Below, piece after piece: positions 48,256-63,200 of a stretch of DNA of 64,000 nt. The notes under the pieces were generated by a model that saw only the letters and a list, made by a program, of their open reading frames with translations, was not told where the DNA came from and did no database searches. The stretch spans positions 32,812 to 96,811 of the forward strand of contig CAKZFU010000101.1 of NCBI GenBank assembly GCA_936450465.1, in the 5' to 3' direction. Within the stretch, counting starts at the first letter, position 1, and each line of letters begins with the position of its first letter. A program made the position numbers and the translations under genes. The stretch comes from Gibbula magus. Taxonomy: Eukaryota; Mollusca; Gastropoda; Trochida; Trochidae.

Positions 48256-51200
48256 TTTTGATGGTCTCCTATGGAAGGTCTCATCCTGTCGGTCGCATAG
48301 ACGCGTTCACTTTTGGAATCGGTGACCGTCTTATGGGCAAACCGTGCCGTTATAGTCATTCCTGTAGGCCCAATTTTGGGCCAAAAGTCACTTTGGCCTA
48401 GACAACTTTTGATGGTCTCCTATGGAAGCTCACATCCTGCCGGTCGCATAGACGCATTCACTTTTGGAATCGGTTGCCGTCTTATCGGCAACCCGTGCCG
48501 TTAAGCTCATGCCCAAAAATGGGCCAAAAGGTGACTTTGGCCTAGACAACTTTTGATGGTCTCCTATGGAAGGTCTCATCCTGTCGGTCGCATAGACGCG
48601 TTCACTTTTGGAATCGGTGACCGTCTTATGGGCAAACCGTGCCGTTATAGTCATTCCTGTAGGCCCAATTTTGGGCCAAAAGTCACTTTGGCCTAGACAA
48701 CTTTTGATGGTCTCCTATGGAAGCTCACATCCTGCCGGTCGCATAGACGCATTCACTTTTGGAATCGGTTGCCGTCTTATCGGCAACCCGTGCCGTTAAG
48801 CTCATGCCCAAAAATGGGCCAAAAGGTGACTTTGGCCTAGACAACTTTTGATGGTCTCCTATGGAAGGACTCATCCTGTCGGTCGCATAGACGCGTTCAC
48901 TTTTGGAATCGGTGACCGTCTTATGGGCAAACCGTGCCGTTATAGTCATTCCTGTAGGCCCAATTTTGGGCCAAAAGTCACTTTGGCCTAGACAACTTTT
49001 GATGGTCTCCTATGGAAGCTCACATCCTGCCGGTCGCATAGACGCATTCACTTTTGGAATCAGTTGCCGTCTTATCGGCAACCCGTGCCGTTAAGCTCAT
49101 GCCCAAAAATGGGCCAAAAGGTGACTTTGGCCTAGACAACTTTTGATGGTCTCCTATGGAAGGTCTCATCCTGTCGGTCGCATAGACGCGTTCACTTTTG
49201 GAATCGGTGACCGTCTTATGGGCAAACGGTGCCGTTATAGTCATTCCTGTAGGCCCAATTTTGGGCCAAAAGTCACTTTGGCCTAGACAACTTTTGATGG
49301 TCTCCTATGGAAGCTCACATCCTGCCGGTCGCATAGACGCATTCACTTTTGGAATCGGTTGCCGTCTTATCGGCAACCCGTGCCGTTAAGCTCATGCCCA
49401 AAAATGGGCCAAAAGGTGACTTTGGCCTAGACAACTTTTGATGGTATCCTATGGAAGGTCTCATCCTGTCGGTCGCATAGACGCGTTCACTTTTGGAATC
49501 GGTGACCGTCTTATGGGCAAACCGTGCCGTTATAGTCATTCCTGTAGGCCCAATTTTGGGCCAAAAGTCACTTTGGCCTAGACAACTTTTGATGGTCTCC
49601 TATGGAAGCTCACATCCTGCCGGTCGCATAGACGCATTCACTTTTGGAATCGGTTGCCGTCTTATCGGCAACCCGTGCAGTTAAGCTCATGCCCAAAAAT
49701 GGGCCAAAAGGTGACTTTGGCCTAGACAACTTTTGATGGTCTCCTATGGAAGGTCTCATCCTGTCGGTCGCATAGACGCGTTCACTTTTGGAATCGGTGA
49801 CCGTCTTATGGGCAAACCGTGCCGTTATAGTCATTCCTGTAGGCCCAATTTTGGGCCAAAAGTCACTTTGGCCTAGACAACTTTTGATGGTCTCCTATGG
49901 AAGCTCACATCCTGCCGGTCGCATAGACGCATTCACTTTTGGAATCGGTTGCCGTCTTATCGGCAACCCGTGCCGTTAAGCTCATGCCCAAAAATGGGCC
50001 AAAAGGTGACTTTGGCCTAGACAACTTTTGATGGTCTCCTATGGAAGGTCTCATCCTGTCGGTCGCATAGACGCGTTCACTTTTGGAATCGGTGACCGTC
50101 TTATGGGCAAACCGTGCCGTTATAGTCATTCCTGTAGGCCCAATTTTGGGCCAAAAGTCACTTTGGCCTAGACAACTTTTGATGGTCTCCCATGGAAGCT
50201 CACATCCTGCCGGTCGCATAGACGCATTCACTTTTGGAAACGGTTGCCGTCTTATCGGCAACCCGTGCCGTTAAGCTCATGCCCAAAAATGGGCCAAAAG
50301 GTGACTTTGGCCTAGACAACTTTTGATGGTCTCCTATGGAAGGTCTCATCCTGTCGGTCGCATAGACGCGTTCACTTTTGGAATCGGTGACCGTCTTATG
50401 GGCAAACCGTGCCGTTATAGTCATTCCTGTAGGCCCAATTTTGGGCCAAAAGTCACTTTGGCCTAGACAACTTTTGATGGTCTCCTATGGAAGCTCACAT
50501 CCTGCCGGTCGCATAGACGCATTCACTTTTGGAAACGGTTGCCGTCTTATCGGCAACCCGTGCCGTTAAGCTCATGCCCAAAAATGGGCCAAAAGGTGAC
50601 TTTGGCCTAGACAACTTTTGATGGTCTCCTATGGAAGGTCTCATCCTGTCGGTCGCATAGACGCGTTCACTTTTGGAATCGGTGACCGTCTTATGGGCAA
50701 ACCGTGCCGTTATAGTCATTCCTGTAGGCCCAATTTTGGGCCAAAAGTCACTTTGGCCTAGACAACTTTTGATGGTCTCCTATGGAAGCTCACATCCTGC
50801 CGGTCGCATAGACGCATTCACTTTTGGAATCGGTTGCCGTCTTATCGGCAACCCGTGCCGTTAAGCTCATGCCCAAAAATGGGCCAAAAGGTGACTTTGG
50901 CCTAGACAACTTTTGATGGTCTCCTATGGAAGGTCTCATCCTGTCGGTCGCATAGACGCGTTCACTTTTGGAATCGGTGACCGTCTTATGGGCAAACCGT
51001 GCCGTTATAGTCATTCCTGTAGGCCCAATTTTGGGCCAAAAGTCACTTTGGCCTAGACAACTTTTGATGGTCTCCTATGGAAGCTCACATCCTGCCGGTC
51101 GCATAGACGCATTCACTTTTGGAATCGGTTGCCGTCTTATCGGCAACCCGTGCCGTTAAGCTCATGCCCAAAAATGGGCCAAAAGGTGACTTTGGCCTAG

Positions 51201-54200
51201 ACAACTTTTGATGGTCTCCTATGGAAGGTCTCATCCTGTCGGTCGCATAGACGCGTTCACTTTTGGAATCGGTGACCGTCTTATGGGCAAACCGTGCCGT
51301 TATAGTCATTCCTGTAGGCCCAATTTTGGGCCAAAAGTCACTTTGGCCTAGACAACTTTTGATGGTCTCCTATGGAAGCTCACATCCTGCCGGTCGCATA
51401 GACGCATTCACTTTTGGAATCAGTTGCCGTCTTATCGGCAACCCGTGCCGTTAAGCTCATGCCCAAAAATGGGCCAAAAGGTGACTTTGGCCTAGACAAC
51501 TTTTGATGGTCTCCTATGGAAGGTCTCATCCTGTCGGTCGCATAGACGCGTTCACTTTTGGAATCGGTGACCGTCTTATGGGCAAACCGTGCCGTTATAG
51601 TCATTCCTGTAGGCCCAATTTTGGGCCAAAAGTCACTTTGGCCTAGACAACTTTTGATGGTCTCCTATGGAAGCTCACATCCTGCCGGTCGCATAGACGC
51701 ATTCACTTTTGGAATCAGTTGCCGTCTTATCGGCAACCCGTGCCGTTAAGCTCATGCCCAAAAATGGGCCAAAAGGTGACTTTGGCCTAGACAACTTTTG
51801 ATGGTCTCCTATGGAAGGTCTCATCCTGTCGGTCGCATAGACGCGTTCACTTTTGGAATCGGTGACCGTCTTATGGGCAAACCGTGCCGTTATAGTCATT
51901 CCTGTAGGCCCAATTTTGGGCCAAAAGTCACTTTGGCCTAGACAACTTTTGATGGTCTCCTATGGAAGCTCACATCCTGCCGGTCGCATAGACGCATTCA
52001 CTTTTGGAATCAGTTGCCGTCTTATCGGCAACCCGTGCCGTTAAGCTCATGCCCAAAAATGGGCCAAAAGGTGACTTTGGCCTAGACAACTTTTGATGGT
52101 CTCCTATGGAAGGTCTCATCCTGTCGGTCGCATAGACGCGTTCACTTTCGGAATCGGTGACCGTCTTATGGGCAAACCGTGCCGTTATAGTCATTCCTGT
52201 AGGCCCAATTTTGGGCCAAAAGTCACTTTGGCCTAGACAACTTTTGATGGTCTCCTATGGAAGCTCACATCCTGCCGGTCGCATAGACGCATTCACTTTT
52301 GGAATCGGTTGCCGTCTTATCGGCAACCCGTGCCGTTAAGCTCATGCCCAAAAATGGGCCAAAAGGTGACTTTGGCCTAGACAACTTTTGATGGTCTCCT
52401 ATGGAAGGTCTCATCCTGTCGGTCGCATAGACGCGTTCACTTTTGGAATCGGTGACCGTCTTATGGGCAAACCGTGCCGTTATAGTCATTCCTGTAGGCC
52501 CAATTTTGGGCCAAAAGTCACTTTGGCCTAGACAACTTTTGATGGTCTCCTATGGAAGCTCACATCCTGCCGGTCGCATAGACGCATTCACTTTTGGAAT
52601 CGGTTGCCGTCTTATCGGCAACCCGTACCGTTAAGCTCATGCCCAAAAATGGGCCAAAAGGTGACTTTGGCCTAGACAACTTTTGATGGTCTCCTATGGA
52701 AGGTCTCATCCTGTCGGTCGCATAGACGCATTCACTTTTGGAATCGGTGACCGTCTTATGGGCAAACCGTGCCGTTATAGTCATTCCTGTAGGCCCAATT
52801 TTGGGCCAAAAGTCACTTTGGACTAGACAACTTTTGATGGTCTCCTATGGAAGCTCACATCCTGCCGGTCGCATAGACGCATTCACTTTTGGAATCGGTT
52901 GCCGTCTTATCGGCAACCCGTGCCGTTAAGCTCATGCCCAAAAATGGGCCAAAAGGTGACTTTGGCCTAGACAACTTTTGATGGTCTCCTATGGAAGGTC
53001 TCATCCTGTCGGTCGCATAGACGCGTTCACTTTTGGAATCGGTGACCGTCTTATGGGCAAACCGTGCCGTTATAGTCATTCCTGTAGGCCCAATTTTGGG
53101 CCAAAAGTCACTTTGGACTAGACAACTTTTGATGGTCTCCTATGGAAGCTCACATCCTGCCGGTCGCATAGACGCATTCACTTTTGGAATCGGTTGCCGT
53201 CTTATCGGCAACCCGTGCCGTTAAGCTCATGCCCAAAAATGGGCCAAAAGGTGACTTTGGCCTAGACAACTTTTGATGCTCTCCTATGGAAGGTCTCATC
53301 CTGTCGGTCGCATAGACGCGTTCACTTTTGGAATCGGTGACCGTCTTATGGGCACACCGTGCCGTTATAGTCATTCCTGTAGGCCCAATTTTGGGCCAAA
53401 AGTCACTTTGGCCTAGACAACTTTTGATGGTCTCCTATGGAAGCTCACATCCTGCCGGTCGCATAGACGCATTCACTTTTGGAATCGGTTGCCGTCTTAT
53501 CGGCAACCCGTGCCGTTAAGCTCATGCCCAAAAATGGGCCAAAAGGTGACTTTGGCCTAGACAACTTTTGATGGTCTCCTATGGAAGGTCTCATCCTGTC
53601 GGTCGCATAGACGCGTTCACTTTTGGAATCGGTGACCGTCTTATGGGCAAACCGTGCCGTTATAGTCATTCCTGTAGGCCCAATTTTGGGCCAAAAGTCA
53701 CTTTGGCCTAGACAACTTTTGATGGTCTCCTATGGAAGCTCACATCCTGCCGGTCGCATAGACGCATTCACTTTTGGAATCGGTTGCCGTCTTATCGGCA
53801 ACCCGTGCCGTTAAGCTCATGCCCAAAAATGGGCCAAAAGGTGACTTTGGCCTAGACAACTTTTGATTGTCTCCTATGGAAGGTCTCATCCTGTCGGTCG
53901 CATAGACGCGTTCACTTTTGGAATCGGTGACCGTCTTATGGGCAAACCGTGCCGTTATAGTCATTCCTGTAGGCCCAATTTTGGGCCAAAAGTCACTTTG
54001 GCCTAGACAACTTTTGATGGTCTCCTATGGAAGCTCACATCCTGCCGGTCGCATAGACGCATTCACTTTTGGAATCGGTTGCCGTCTTATCGGCAACCCG
54101 TGCCGTTAAGCTCATGCCCAAAAATGGGCCAAAAGGTGACTTTGGCCTAGACAACTTTTGATGGTCTCCTATGGAAGGTCTCATCCTGTCGGTCGCATAG

Positions 54201-57200
54201 ACGCGTTCACTTTTGGAATCGGTGACCGTCTTATGGGCAAACCGTGCCGTTATAGTCATTCCTGTAGGCCCAATTTTGGGCCAAAAGTCACTTTGGCCTA
54301 GACAACTTTTGATGGTCTCCTATGGAAGCTCACATCCTGCCGGTCGCATAGACGCATTCACTTTTGGAATCGGTTGCCGTCTTATCGGCAACCCGTGCCG
54401 TTAAGCTCATGCCCAAAAATGGGCCAAAAGGTGACTTTGGCCTAGACAACTTTTGATGGTCTCCTATGGAAGGTCTCATCCTGTCGGTCGCATAGACGCA
54501 TTCACTTTTGGAATCGGTGACCGTCTTATGGGCAAACCGTGCCGTTATAGTCATTCCTGTAGGCCCAATTTTGGGCCCAAAGTCACTTTGGCCTAGACAA
54601 CTTTTGATGGTCTCCTATGGAAGCTCACATCCTGCCGGTCGCATAGACGCATTCACTTTTGGAATCGGTTGCCGTCTTATCGGCAACCCGTGCCGTTAAG
54701 CTCATGCCCAAAAATGGGCCAAAAGCTGACTTTGGCCTAGACAACTTTTGATGGTCTCCTATGGAAGGTCTCATCCTGTCGGTCGCATAGACGCGTTCAC
54801 TTTTGGAATCGGTGACCGTCTTATGGGCAAACCGTGCCGTTATAGTCATTCCTGTAGGCCCAATTTTGGGCCAAAAGTCACTTTGGCCTAGACAACTTTT
54901 GATGGTCGCCTATGGAAGCTCACATCCTGCCGGTCGCATAGACGCATTCACTTTTGGAATCGGTTGCCGTCTTATCGGCAACCCGTGCCGTTAAGCTCAT
55001 GCCCAAAAATGGGCCAAAAGGTGACTTTGGCCTAGACAACTTTTGATGGTCTCCTATGGAAGGTCTCATCCTGTCGGTCGCATAGACGCGTTCACTTTTG
55101 GAATCGGTGACCGTCTTATGGGCAAACCGTGCCGTTATAGTCATTCCTGTAGGCCCAATTTTGGGCCAAAAGTCACTTTGGCCTAGACAACTTTTGATGG
55201 TCTCCTATGGAAGCTCACATCCTGCCGGTCGCATAGACGCATTCACTTTTGGAATCGGTTGCCGTCTTATCGGCAACCCGTGCCGTTAAGCTCATGCCCA
55301 AAAATGGGCCAAAAGGTGACTTTGGCCTAGACAACTTTTGATGGTCTCCTATGGAAGGTCTCATCCTGTCGGTCGCATAGACGCGTTCACTTTTGGAATC
55401 GGTGACCGTCTTATGGGCAAACCGTGCCGTTATAGTCATTCCTGTAGGCCCAATTTTGGGCCAAAAGTCACTTTGGCCTAGACAACTTTTGATGGTCTCC
55501 TATGGAAGCTCATATCCTGCCGGTCGCATAGACGCATTCACTTTTGGAATCGGTTGCCGTCTTATCGGCAACCCGTGCCGTTAAGCTCATGCCCAAAAAT
55601 GGGCCAAAAGGTGACTTTGGCCTAGACAACTTTTGATGGTCTCCTATGGAAGGTCTCATCCTGTCGGTCGCATAGACGCGTTCACTTTTGGAATCGGTGA
55701 CCGTCTTATGGGCAAACCGTGCCGTTATAGTCATTCCTGTAGGCCCAATTTTGGGCCAAAAGTCACTTTGGCCTAGACAACTTTTGATGGTCTCCTATGG
55801 AAGCTCACATCCTGCCGGTCGCATAGACGCATTCACTTTTGGAATCGGTTGCCGTCTTATCGGCAACCCGTGCCGTTAAGCTCATGCCCAAAAATGGGCC
55901 AAAAGGTGACTTTGGTCTAGACAACTTTTGATGGTCTCCTATGGAAGGTCTCATCCTGTCGGTCGCATAGACGCGTTCACTTTTGGAATCGGTGACCGTC
56001 TTATGGGCAAACCGTGCCGTTATAGTCATTCCTGTAGGCCCAATTTTGGGCCAAAAGTCACTTTGGCCTAGACAACTTTTGATGGTCTCCTATGGAAGCT
56101 CACATCCTGCCGGTCGCATAGACGCATTCACTTTTGGAATCGGTTGCCGTCTTATCGGCAACCCGTGCCGTTAAGCTCATGCCCAAAAATGGGCCAAAAG
56201 GTGACTTTGGCCTAGACAACTTTTGATGGTCTCCTATGGAAGGTCTCATCCTGTCGGTCGCATAGACGCGTTCACTTTTGGAATCGGTGACCGTCTTATG
56301 GGCAAACCGTGCCGTTATAGTCATTCCTGTAGGCCCAATTTTGGGCCAAAAGTCACTTTGGCCTAGACAACTTTTGATGGTCTCCTATGGAAGCTCATAT
56401 CCTGCCGGTCGCATAGACGCATTCACTTTTGGAATCGGTTGCCGTCTTATCGGCAACCCGTGCCGTTAAGCTCATGCCCAAAAATGGGCCAAAAGGTGAC
56501 TTTGGCCTAGACAACTTTTGATGGTCTCCTATGGAAGGTCTCATCCTGTCGGTCGCATAGACGCGTTCACTTTTGGAATCGGTGACCGTCTTATGGGCAA
56601 ACCGTGCCGTTATAGTCATTCCTGTAGGCCCAATTTTGGGCCAAAAGTCACTTTGGCCTAGACAACTTTTGATGGTCTCCTATGGAAGCTCACATCCTGC
56701 CGGTCGCATAGACGCATTCACTTTTGGAATCGGTTGCCGTCTTATCGGCAACCCGTGCCGTTAAGCTCATGCCCAAAAATGGGCCAAAAGGTGACTTTGG
56801 CCTAGACAACTTTTGATGGTCTCCTATGGAAGGTCTCATCCTGTCGGTCGCATAGACGCGTTCACTTTTGGAATCGGTGACCGTCTTATGGGCAAACCGT
56901 GCCGTTATAGTCATTCCTGTAGGCCCAATTTTGGGCCAAAAGTCACTTTGGCCTAGACAACTTTTGATGGTCTCCTATGGAAGCTCACATCCTGCCGGTC
57001 GCATAGACGCATTCACTTTTGGAATCGGTTGCCGTCTTATCGGCAACCCGTGCCGTTAAGCTCATGCCCAAAAATGGGCCAAAAGGTGACTTTGGCCTAG
57101 ACAACTTTTGATGGTCTCCTATGGAAGGTCTCATCCTGTCGGTCACATAGACGCGTTCACTTTTGGAATCGGTGACCGTCTTATGGGCAAACCGTGCCGT

Positions 57201-60200
57201 TATAGTCATTCCTGTAGGCCCAATTTTGGGCCAAAAGTCACTTTGGCCTAGACAACTTTTGATGGTCTCCTATGGAAGCTCACATCCTGCCGGTCGCATA
57301 GACGCATTCACTTTTGGAATCGGTTGCCGTCTTATCGGCAACCCGTGCCGTTAAGCTCATGCCCAAAAATGGGCCAAAAGGTGATTTTGGCCTAGACAAC
57401 TTTTGATGGTCTCCTATGGAAGGTCTCATCCTGTCGGTCGCATAGACGCGTTCACTTTTGGAATCGGTGACCGTCTTATGGGCAAACCGTGCCGTTATAG
57501 TCATTCCTGTAGGCCCAATTTTGGGCCAAAAGTCACTTTGGCCTAGACAACTTTTGATGGTCTCCTATGGAAGCTCACATCCTGCCGGTCGCATAGACGC
57601 ATTCACTTTTGGAATCGGTTGCCGTCTTATCGGCAACCCGTGCCGTTAAGCTCATGCCCAAAAATGGGCCAAAAGGTGACTTTGGCCTAGACAACTTTTG
57701 ATGGTCTCCTATGGAAGGTCTCATCCTGTCGGTCGCATAGACGCGTTCACTTTTGGAATCGGTGACCGTCTTATGGGCAAACCGTGCCGTTATAGTCATT
57801 CCTGTAGGCCCAATTTTGGGCCAAAAGTCACTTTGGCCTAGACAACTTTTGATGGTCTCCTATGGAAGCTCACATCCTGCCGGTCGCATAGACGCATTCA
57901 CTTTTGGAATCGGTTGCCGTCTTATCGGCAACCCGTGCCGTTAAGCTCATGCCCAAAAATGGGCCAAAAGGTGACTTTGGCCTAGACAACTTTTGATGGT
58001 CTCCTATGGAAGGTCTCATCCTGTCGGTCGCATAGACGCGTTCACTTTTGGAATCGGTGACCGTCTTATGGGCAAACCGTGCCGTTATAGTCATTCCTGT
58101 AGGCCCAATTTTGGGCCAAAAGTCACTTTGGCCTAGACAACTTTTGATGGTCTCCTATGGAAGCTCACATCCTGCCGGTCGCATAGACGCATTCACTTTT
58201 TGAATCGGTTGCCGTCTTATCGGCAACCCGTGCCGTTAAGCTCATGCCCAAAAATGGGCCAAAAGGTGACTTTGGCCTAGACAACTTTTGATGGTCTCCT
58301 ATGGAAGGTCTCATCCTGTCGGTCGCATAGACGCGTTCACTTTTGGAATCGGTGACCGTCTTATGGGCAAACCGTGCCGTTATAGTCATTCCTGTAGGCC
58401 CAATTTTGGGCCAAAAGTCACTTTGGCCTAGACAACTTTTGATGGTCTCCTATGGAAGCTCACATCCTGCCGGTCGCATAGACGCATTCACTTTTGGAAT
58501 CGGTTGCCGTCTTATCGGCAACCCGTGCCGTTAAGCTCATGCCCAAAAATGGGCCAAAAGGTGACTTTGGCCTAGACAACTTTTGATGGTCTCCTATGGA
58601 AGGTCTCATCCTGTCGGTCGCATAGACGCGTTCACTTTTGGAATCGGTGACCGTCTTATGGGCAAACCGTGCCGTTATAGTCATTCCTGTAGGCCCAATT
58701 TTGGGCCAAAAGTCACTTTGGCCTAGACAACTTTTGATGGTCTCCTATGGAAGCTCACATCCTGCCGGTCGCATAGACGCATTCACTTTTGGAATCGGTT
58801 GCCGTCTTATCGGCAACCCGTGCCGTTAAGCTCATGCCCAAAAATGGGCCAAAAGGTGACTTTGGCCTAGACAACTTTTGATGGTCTCCTATGGAAGGTC
58901 TCATCCTGTCGGTCGCATAGACGCGTTCACTTTTGGAATCGGTGACCGTCTTATGGGCAAACCGTGCCGTTATAGTCATTCCTGTAGGCCCAATTTTGGG
59001 CCAAAAGTCACTTTGGCCTAGACAACTTTTGATGGTCTCCTATGGAAGCTCACATCCTGCCGGTCGCATAGACGCATTCACTTTTTGAATCGGTTGCCGT
59101 CTTATCGGCAACCCGTGCCGTTAAGCTCATGCCCAAAAATGGGCCAAAAGGTGACTTTGGCCTAGACAACTTTTGATGGTCTCCTATGGAAGGTCTCATC
59201 CTGTCGGTCGCATAGACGCGTTCACTTTTGGAATCGGTGACCGTCTTATGGGCAAACCGTGCCGTTATAGTCATTCCTGTAGGCCCAATTTTGGGCCAAA
59301 AGTCACTTTGGCCTAGACAACTTTTGATGGTCTCCTATGGAAGCTCACATCCTGCCGGTCGCATAGACGCATTCACTTTTTGAATCGGTTGCCGTCTTAT
59401 CGGCAACCCGTGCCGTTAAGCTCATGCCCAAAAATGGGCCAAAAGGTGACTTTGGCCTAGACAACTTTTGATGGTCTCCTATGGAAGGTCTCATCCTGTC
59501 GGTCGCATAGACGCGTTCACTTTTGGAATCGGTGACCGTCTTATGGGCAAACCGTGCCGTTATAGTCATTCCTGTAGGCCCCAATTTTGGGCCAAAAGTC
59601 ACTTTGGCCTAGACAACTTTTGATGGTCTCCTATGGAAGCTCACATCCTGCCGGTCGCATAGACGCATTCACTTTTGGAATCGGTTGCCGTCTTATCGGC
59701 AACCCGTGCCGTTAAGCTCATGCCCAAAAATGGGCCAAAAGGTGACTTTGGCCTAGACAACTTTTGATGGTCTCCTATGGAAGGTCTCATCCTGTCGGTC
59801 GCATAGACGCATTCACTTTTGGAATCGGTGACCGTCTTATGGGCAAACCGTGCCGTTATAGTCATTCCTGTAGGCCCAATTTTGGGCCAAAAGTCACTTT
59901 GGCCTAGACAACTTTTGATGGTCTCCTATGGAAGCTCACATCCTGCCGGTCGCATAGACGCATTCACTTTTGGAATCGGTTGCCGTCTTATCGGCAACCC
60001 GTGCCGTTAAGCTCATGCCCAAAAATGGGCCAAAAGGTGACTTTGGCCTAGACAACTTTTGATGGTCTCCTATGGAAGGTCTCATCCTGTCGGTCGCATA
60101 GACGCGTTCACTTTTGGAATCGGTGACCGTCTTATGGGCAAACCGTGCCGTTATAGTCATTCCTGTAGGCCCAATTTTGGGCCAAAAGTCACTTTGGCCT

Positions 60201-63200
60201 AGACAACTTTTGATGGTCTCCTATGGAAGCTCACATCCTGCCCGGTCGCATAGACGCATTCACTTTTTGAATCGGTTGCCGTCTTATCGGCAACCCGTGC
60301 CGTTAAGCTCATGCCCAAAAATGGGCCAAAAGGTGACTTTGGCCTAGACAACTTTTGATGGTCTCCTATGGAAGGTCTCATCCTGTCGGTCGCATAGACG
60401 CGTTCACTTTTGGAATCGGTGACCGTCTTATGGGCAAACCGTGCCGTTATAGTCATTCCTGTAGGCCCAATTTTGGGCCAAAAGTCACTTTGGCCTAGAC
60501 AACTTTTGATGGTCTCCTATGGAAGCTCACATCCTGCCGGTCGCATAGACGCATTCACTTTTGGAATCGGTTGCCGTCTTATCGGCAACCCGTGCCGTTA
60601 AGCTCATGCCCAAAAATGGGCCAAAAGGTGACTTTGGCCTAGACAACTTTTGATGGTCTCCTATGGAAGGTCTCATCCTGTCGGTCGCATAGACGCGTTC
60701 ACTTTTGGAATCGGTGACCGTCTTATGGGCAAACCGTGCCGTTATAGTCATTCCTGTAGGCCCAATTTTGGGCCAAAAGTCACTTTGGCCTAGACAACTT
60801 TTGATGGTCTCCTATGGAAGCTCACATCCTGCCGGTCGCATAGACGCATTCACTTTTGGAATCGGTTGCCGTCTTATCGGCAACCCGTGCCGTTAAGCTC
60901 ATGCCCAAAAATGGGCCAAAAGGTGACTTTGGCCTAGACAACTTTTGATGGTCTCCTATGGAAGGTCTCATCCTGTCGGTCGCATAGACGCGTTCACTTT
61001 TGGAATCGGTGACCGTCTTATGGGCAAACCGTGCCGTTATAGTCATTCCTGTAGGCCCAATTTTGGGCCAAAAGTCACTTTGGCCTAGACAACTTTTGAT
61101 GGTCTCCTATGGAAGCTCACATCCTGCCGGTCGCATAGACGCATTCACTTTTGGAATCGGTTGCCGTCTTATCGGCAACCCGTGCCGTTAAGCTCATGCC
61201 CAAAAATGGGCCAAAAGGTGACTTTGGCCTAGACAACTTTTGATGGTCTCCTATGGAAGGTCTCATCCTGTCGGTCGCATAGACGCGTTCACTTTTGGAA
61301 TCGGTGACCGTCTTATGGGCAAACCGTGCCGTTATAGTCATTCCTGTAGGCCCAATTTTGGGCCAAAAGTCACTTTGGCCTAGACAACTTTTGATGGTCT
61401 CCTATGGAAGCTCACATCCTGCCGGTCGCATAGACGCATTCACTTTTGGAATCGGTTGCCGTCTTATCGGCAACCCGTGCCGTTAAGCTCATGCCCAAAA
61501 ATGGGCCAAAAGGTGACTTTGGCCTAGACAACTTTTGATGGTCTCCTATGGAAGGTCTCATCCTGTCGGTCGCATAGACGCGTTCACTTTTGGAATCGGT
61601 GACCGTCTTATGGGCAAACCGTGCCGTTATAGTCATTCCTGTAGGCCCAATTTTGGGCCAAAAGTCACTTTGGCCTAGACAACTTTTGATGGTCTCCTAT
61701 GGAAGCTCACATCCTGCCGGTCGCATAGACGCATTCACTTTTGGAATCGGTTGCCGTCTTATCGGCAACCCGTGCCGTTAAGCTCATGCCCAAAAATGGG
61801 CCAAAAGGTGACTTTGGCCTAGACAACTTTTGATGGTCTCCTATGGAAGGTCTCATCCTGTCGGTCGCATAGACGCGTTCACTTTTGGAATCGGTGACCG
61901 TCTTATGGGCAAACCGTGCCGTTATAGTCATTCCTGTAGGCCCAATTTTGGGCCAAAAGTCACTTTGGCCTAGACAACTTTTGATGGTCTCCTATGGAAG
62001 CTCACATCCTGCCGGTCGCATAGACGCATTCACTTTTGGAATCGGTTGCCGTCTTATCGGCAACCCCGTGCCGTTAAGCTCATGCCCAAAAATGGGCCAA
62101 AAGGTGACTTTGGCCTAGACAACTTTTGATGGTCTCCTATGGAAGGTCTCATCCTGTCGGTCGCATAGACGCGTTCACTTTTGGAATCGGTGACCGTCTT
62201 ATGGGCAAACCGTGCCGTTATAGTCATTCCTGTAGGCCCAATTTTGGGCCAAAAGTCACTTTGGCCTAGACAACTTTTGATGGTCTCCTATGGAAGCTCA
62301 CATCCTGCCGGTCGCATAGACGCATTCACTTTTGGAATCGGTTGCCGTCTTATCGGCAACCCGTGCCGTTAAGCTCATGCCCAAAAATGGGCCAAAAGGT
62401 GACTTTGGCCTAGACAACTTTTGATGGTCTCCTATGGAAGGTCTCATCCTGTCGGTCGCATAGACGCGTTCACTTTTGGAATCGGTGACCGTCTTATGGG
62501 CAAACCGTGCCGTTATAGTCATTCCTGTAGGCCCAATTTTGGGCCAAAAGTCACTTTGGCCTAGACAACTTTTGATGGTCTCCTATGGAAGCTCACATCC
62601 TGCCGGTCGCATAGACGCATTCACTTTTTGAATCGGTTGCCGTCTTATCGGCAACCCGTGCCGTTAAGCTCATGCCCAAAAATGGGCCAAAAGGTGACTT
62701 TGGCCTAGACAACTTTTGATGGTCTCCTATGGAAGGTCTCATCCTGTCGGTCGCATAGACGCGTTCACTTTTGGAATCGGTGACCGTCTTATGGGCAAAC
62801 CGTGCCGTTATAGTCATTCCTGTAGGCCCAATTTTGGGCCAAAAGTCACTTTGGCCTAGACAACTTTTGATGGTCTCCTATGGAAGCTCACATCCTGCCG
62901 GTCGCATAGACGCATTCACTTTTGGAATCGGTTGCCGTCTTATCGGCAACCCGTGCCGTTAAGCTCATGCCCAAAAATGGGCCAAAAGGTGACTTTGGCC
63001 TAGACAACTTTTGATGGTCTCCTATGGAAGGTCTCATCCTGTCGGTCGCATAGACGCGTTCACTTTTGGAATCGGTGACCGTCTTATGGGCAAACCGTGC
63101 CGTTATAGTCATTCCTGTAGGCCCAATTTTGGGCCAAAGTCACTTTGGCCTAGACAACTTTTGATGGTCTCCTATGGAAGCTCACATGCTGCCGGTCGCA

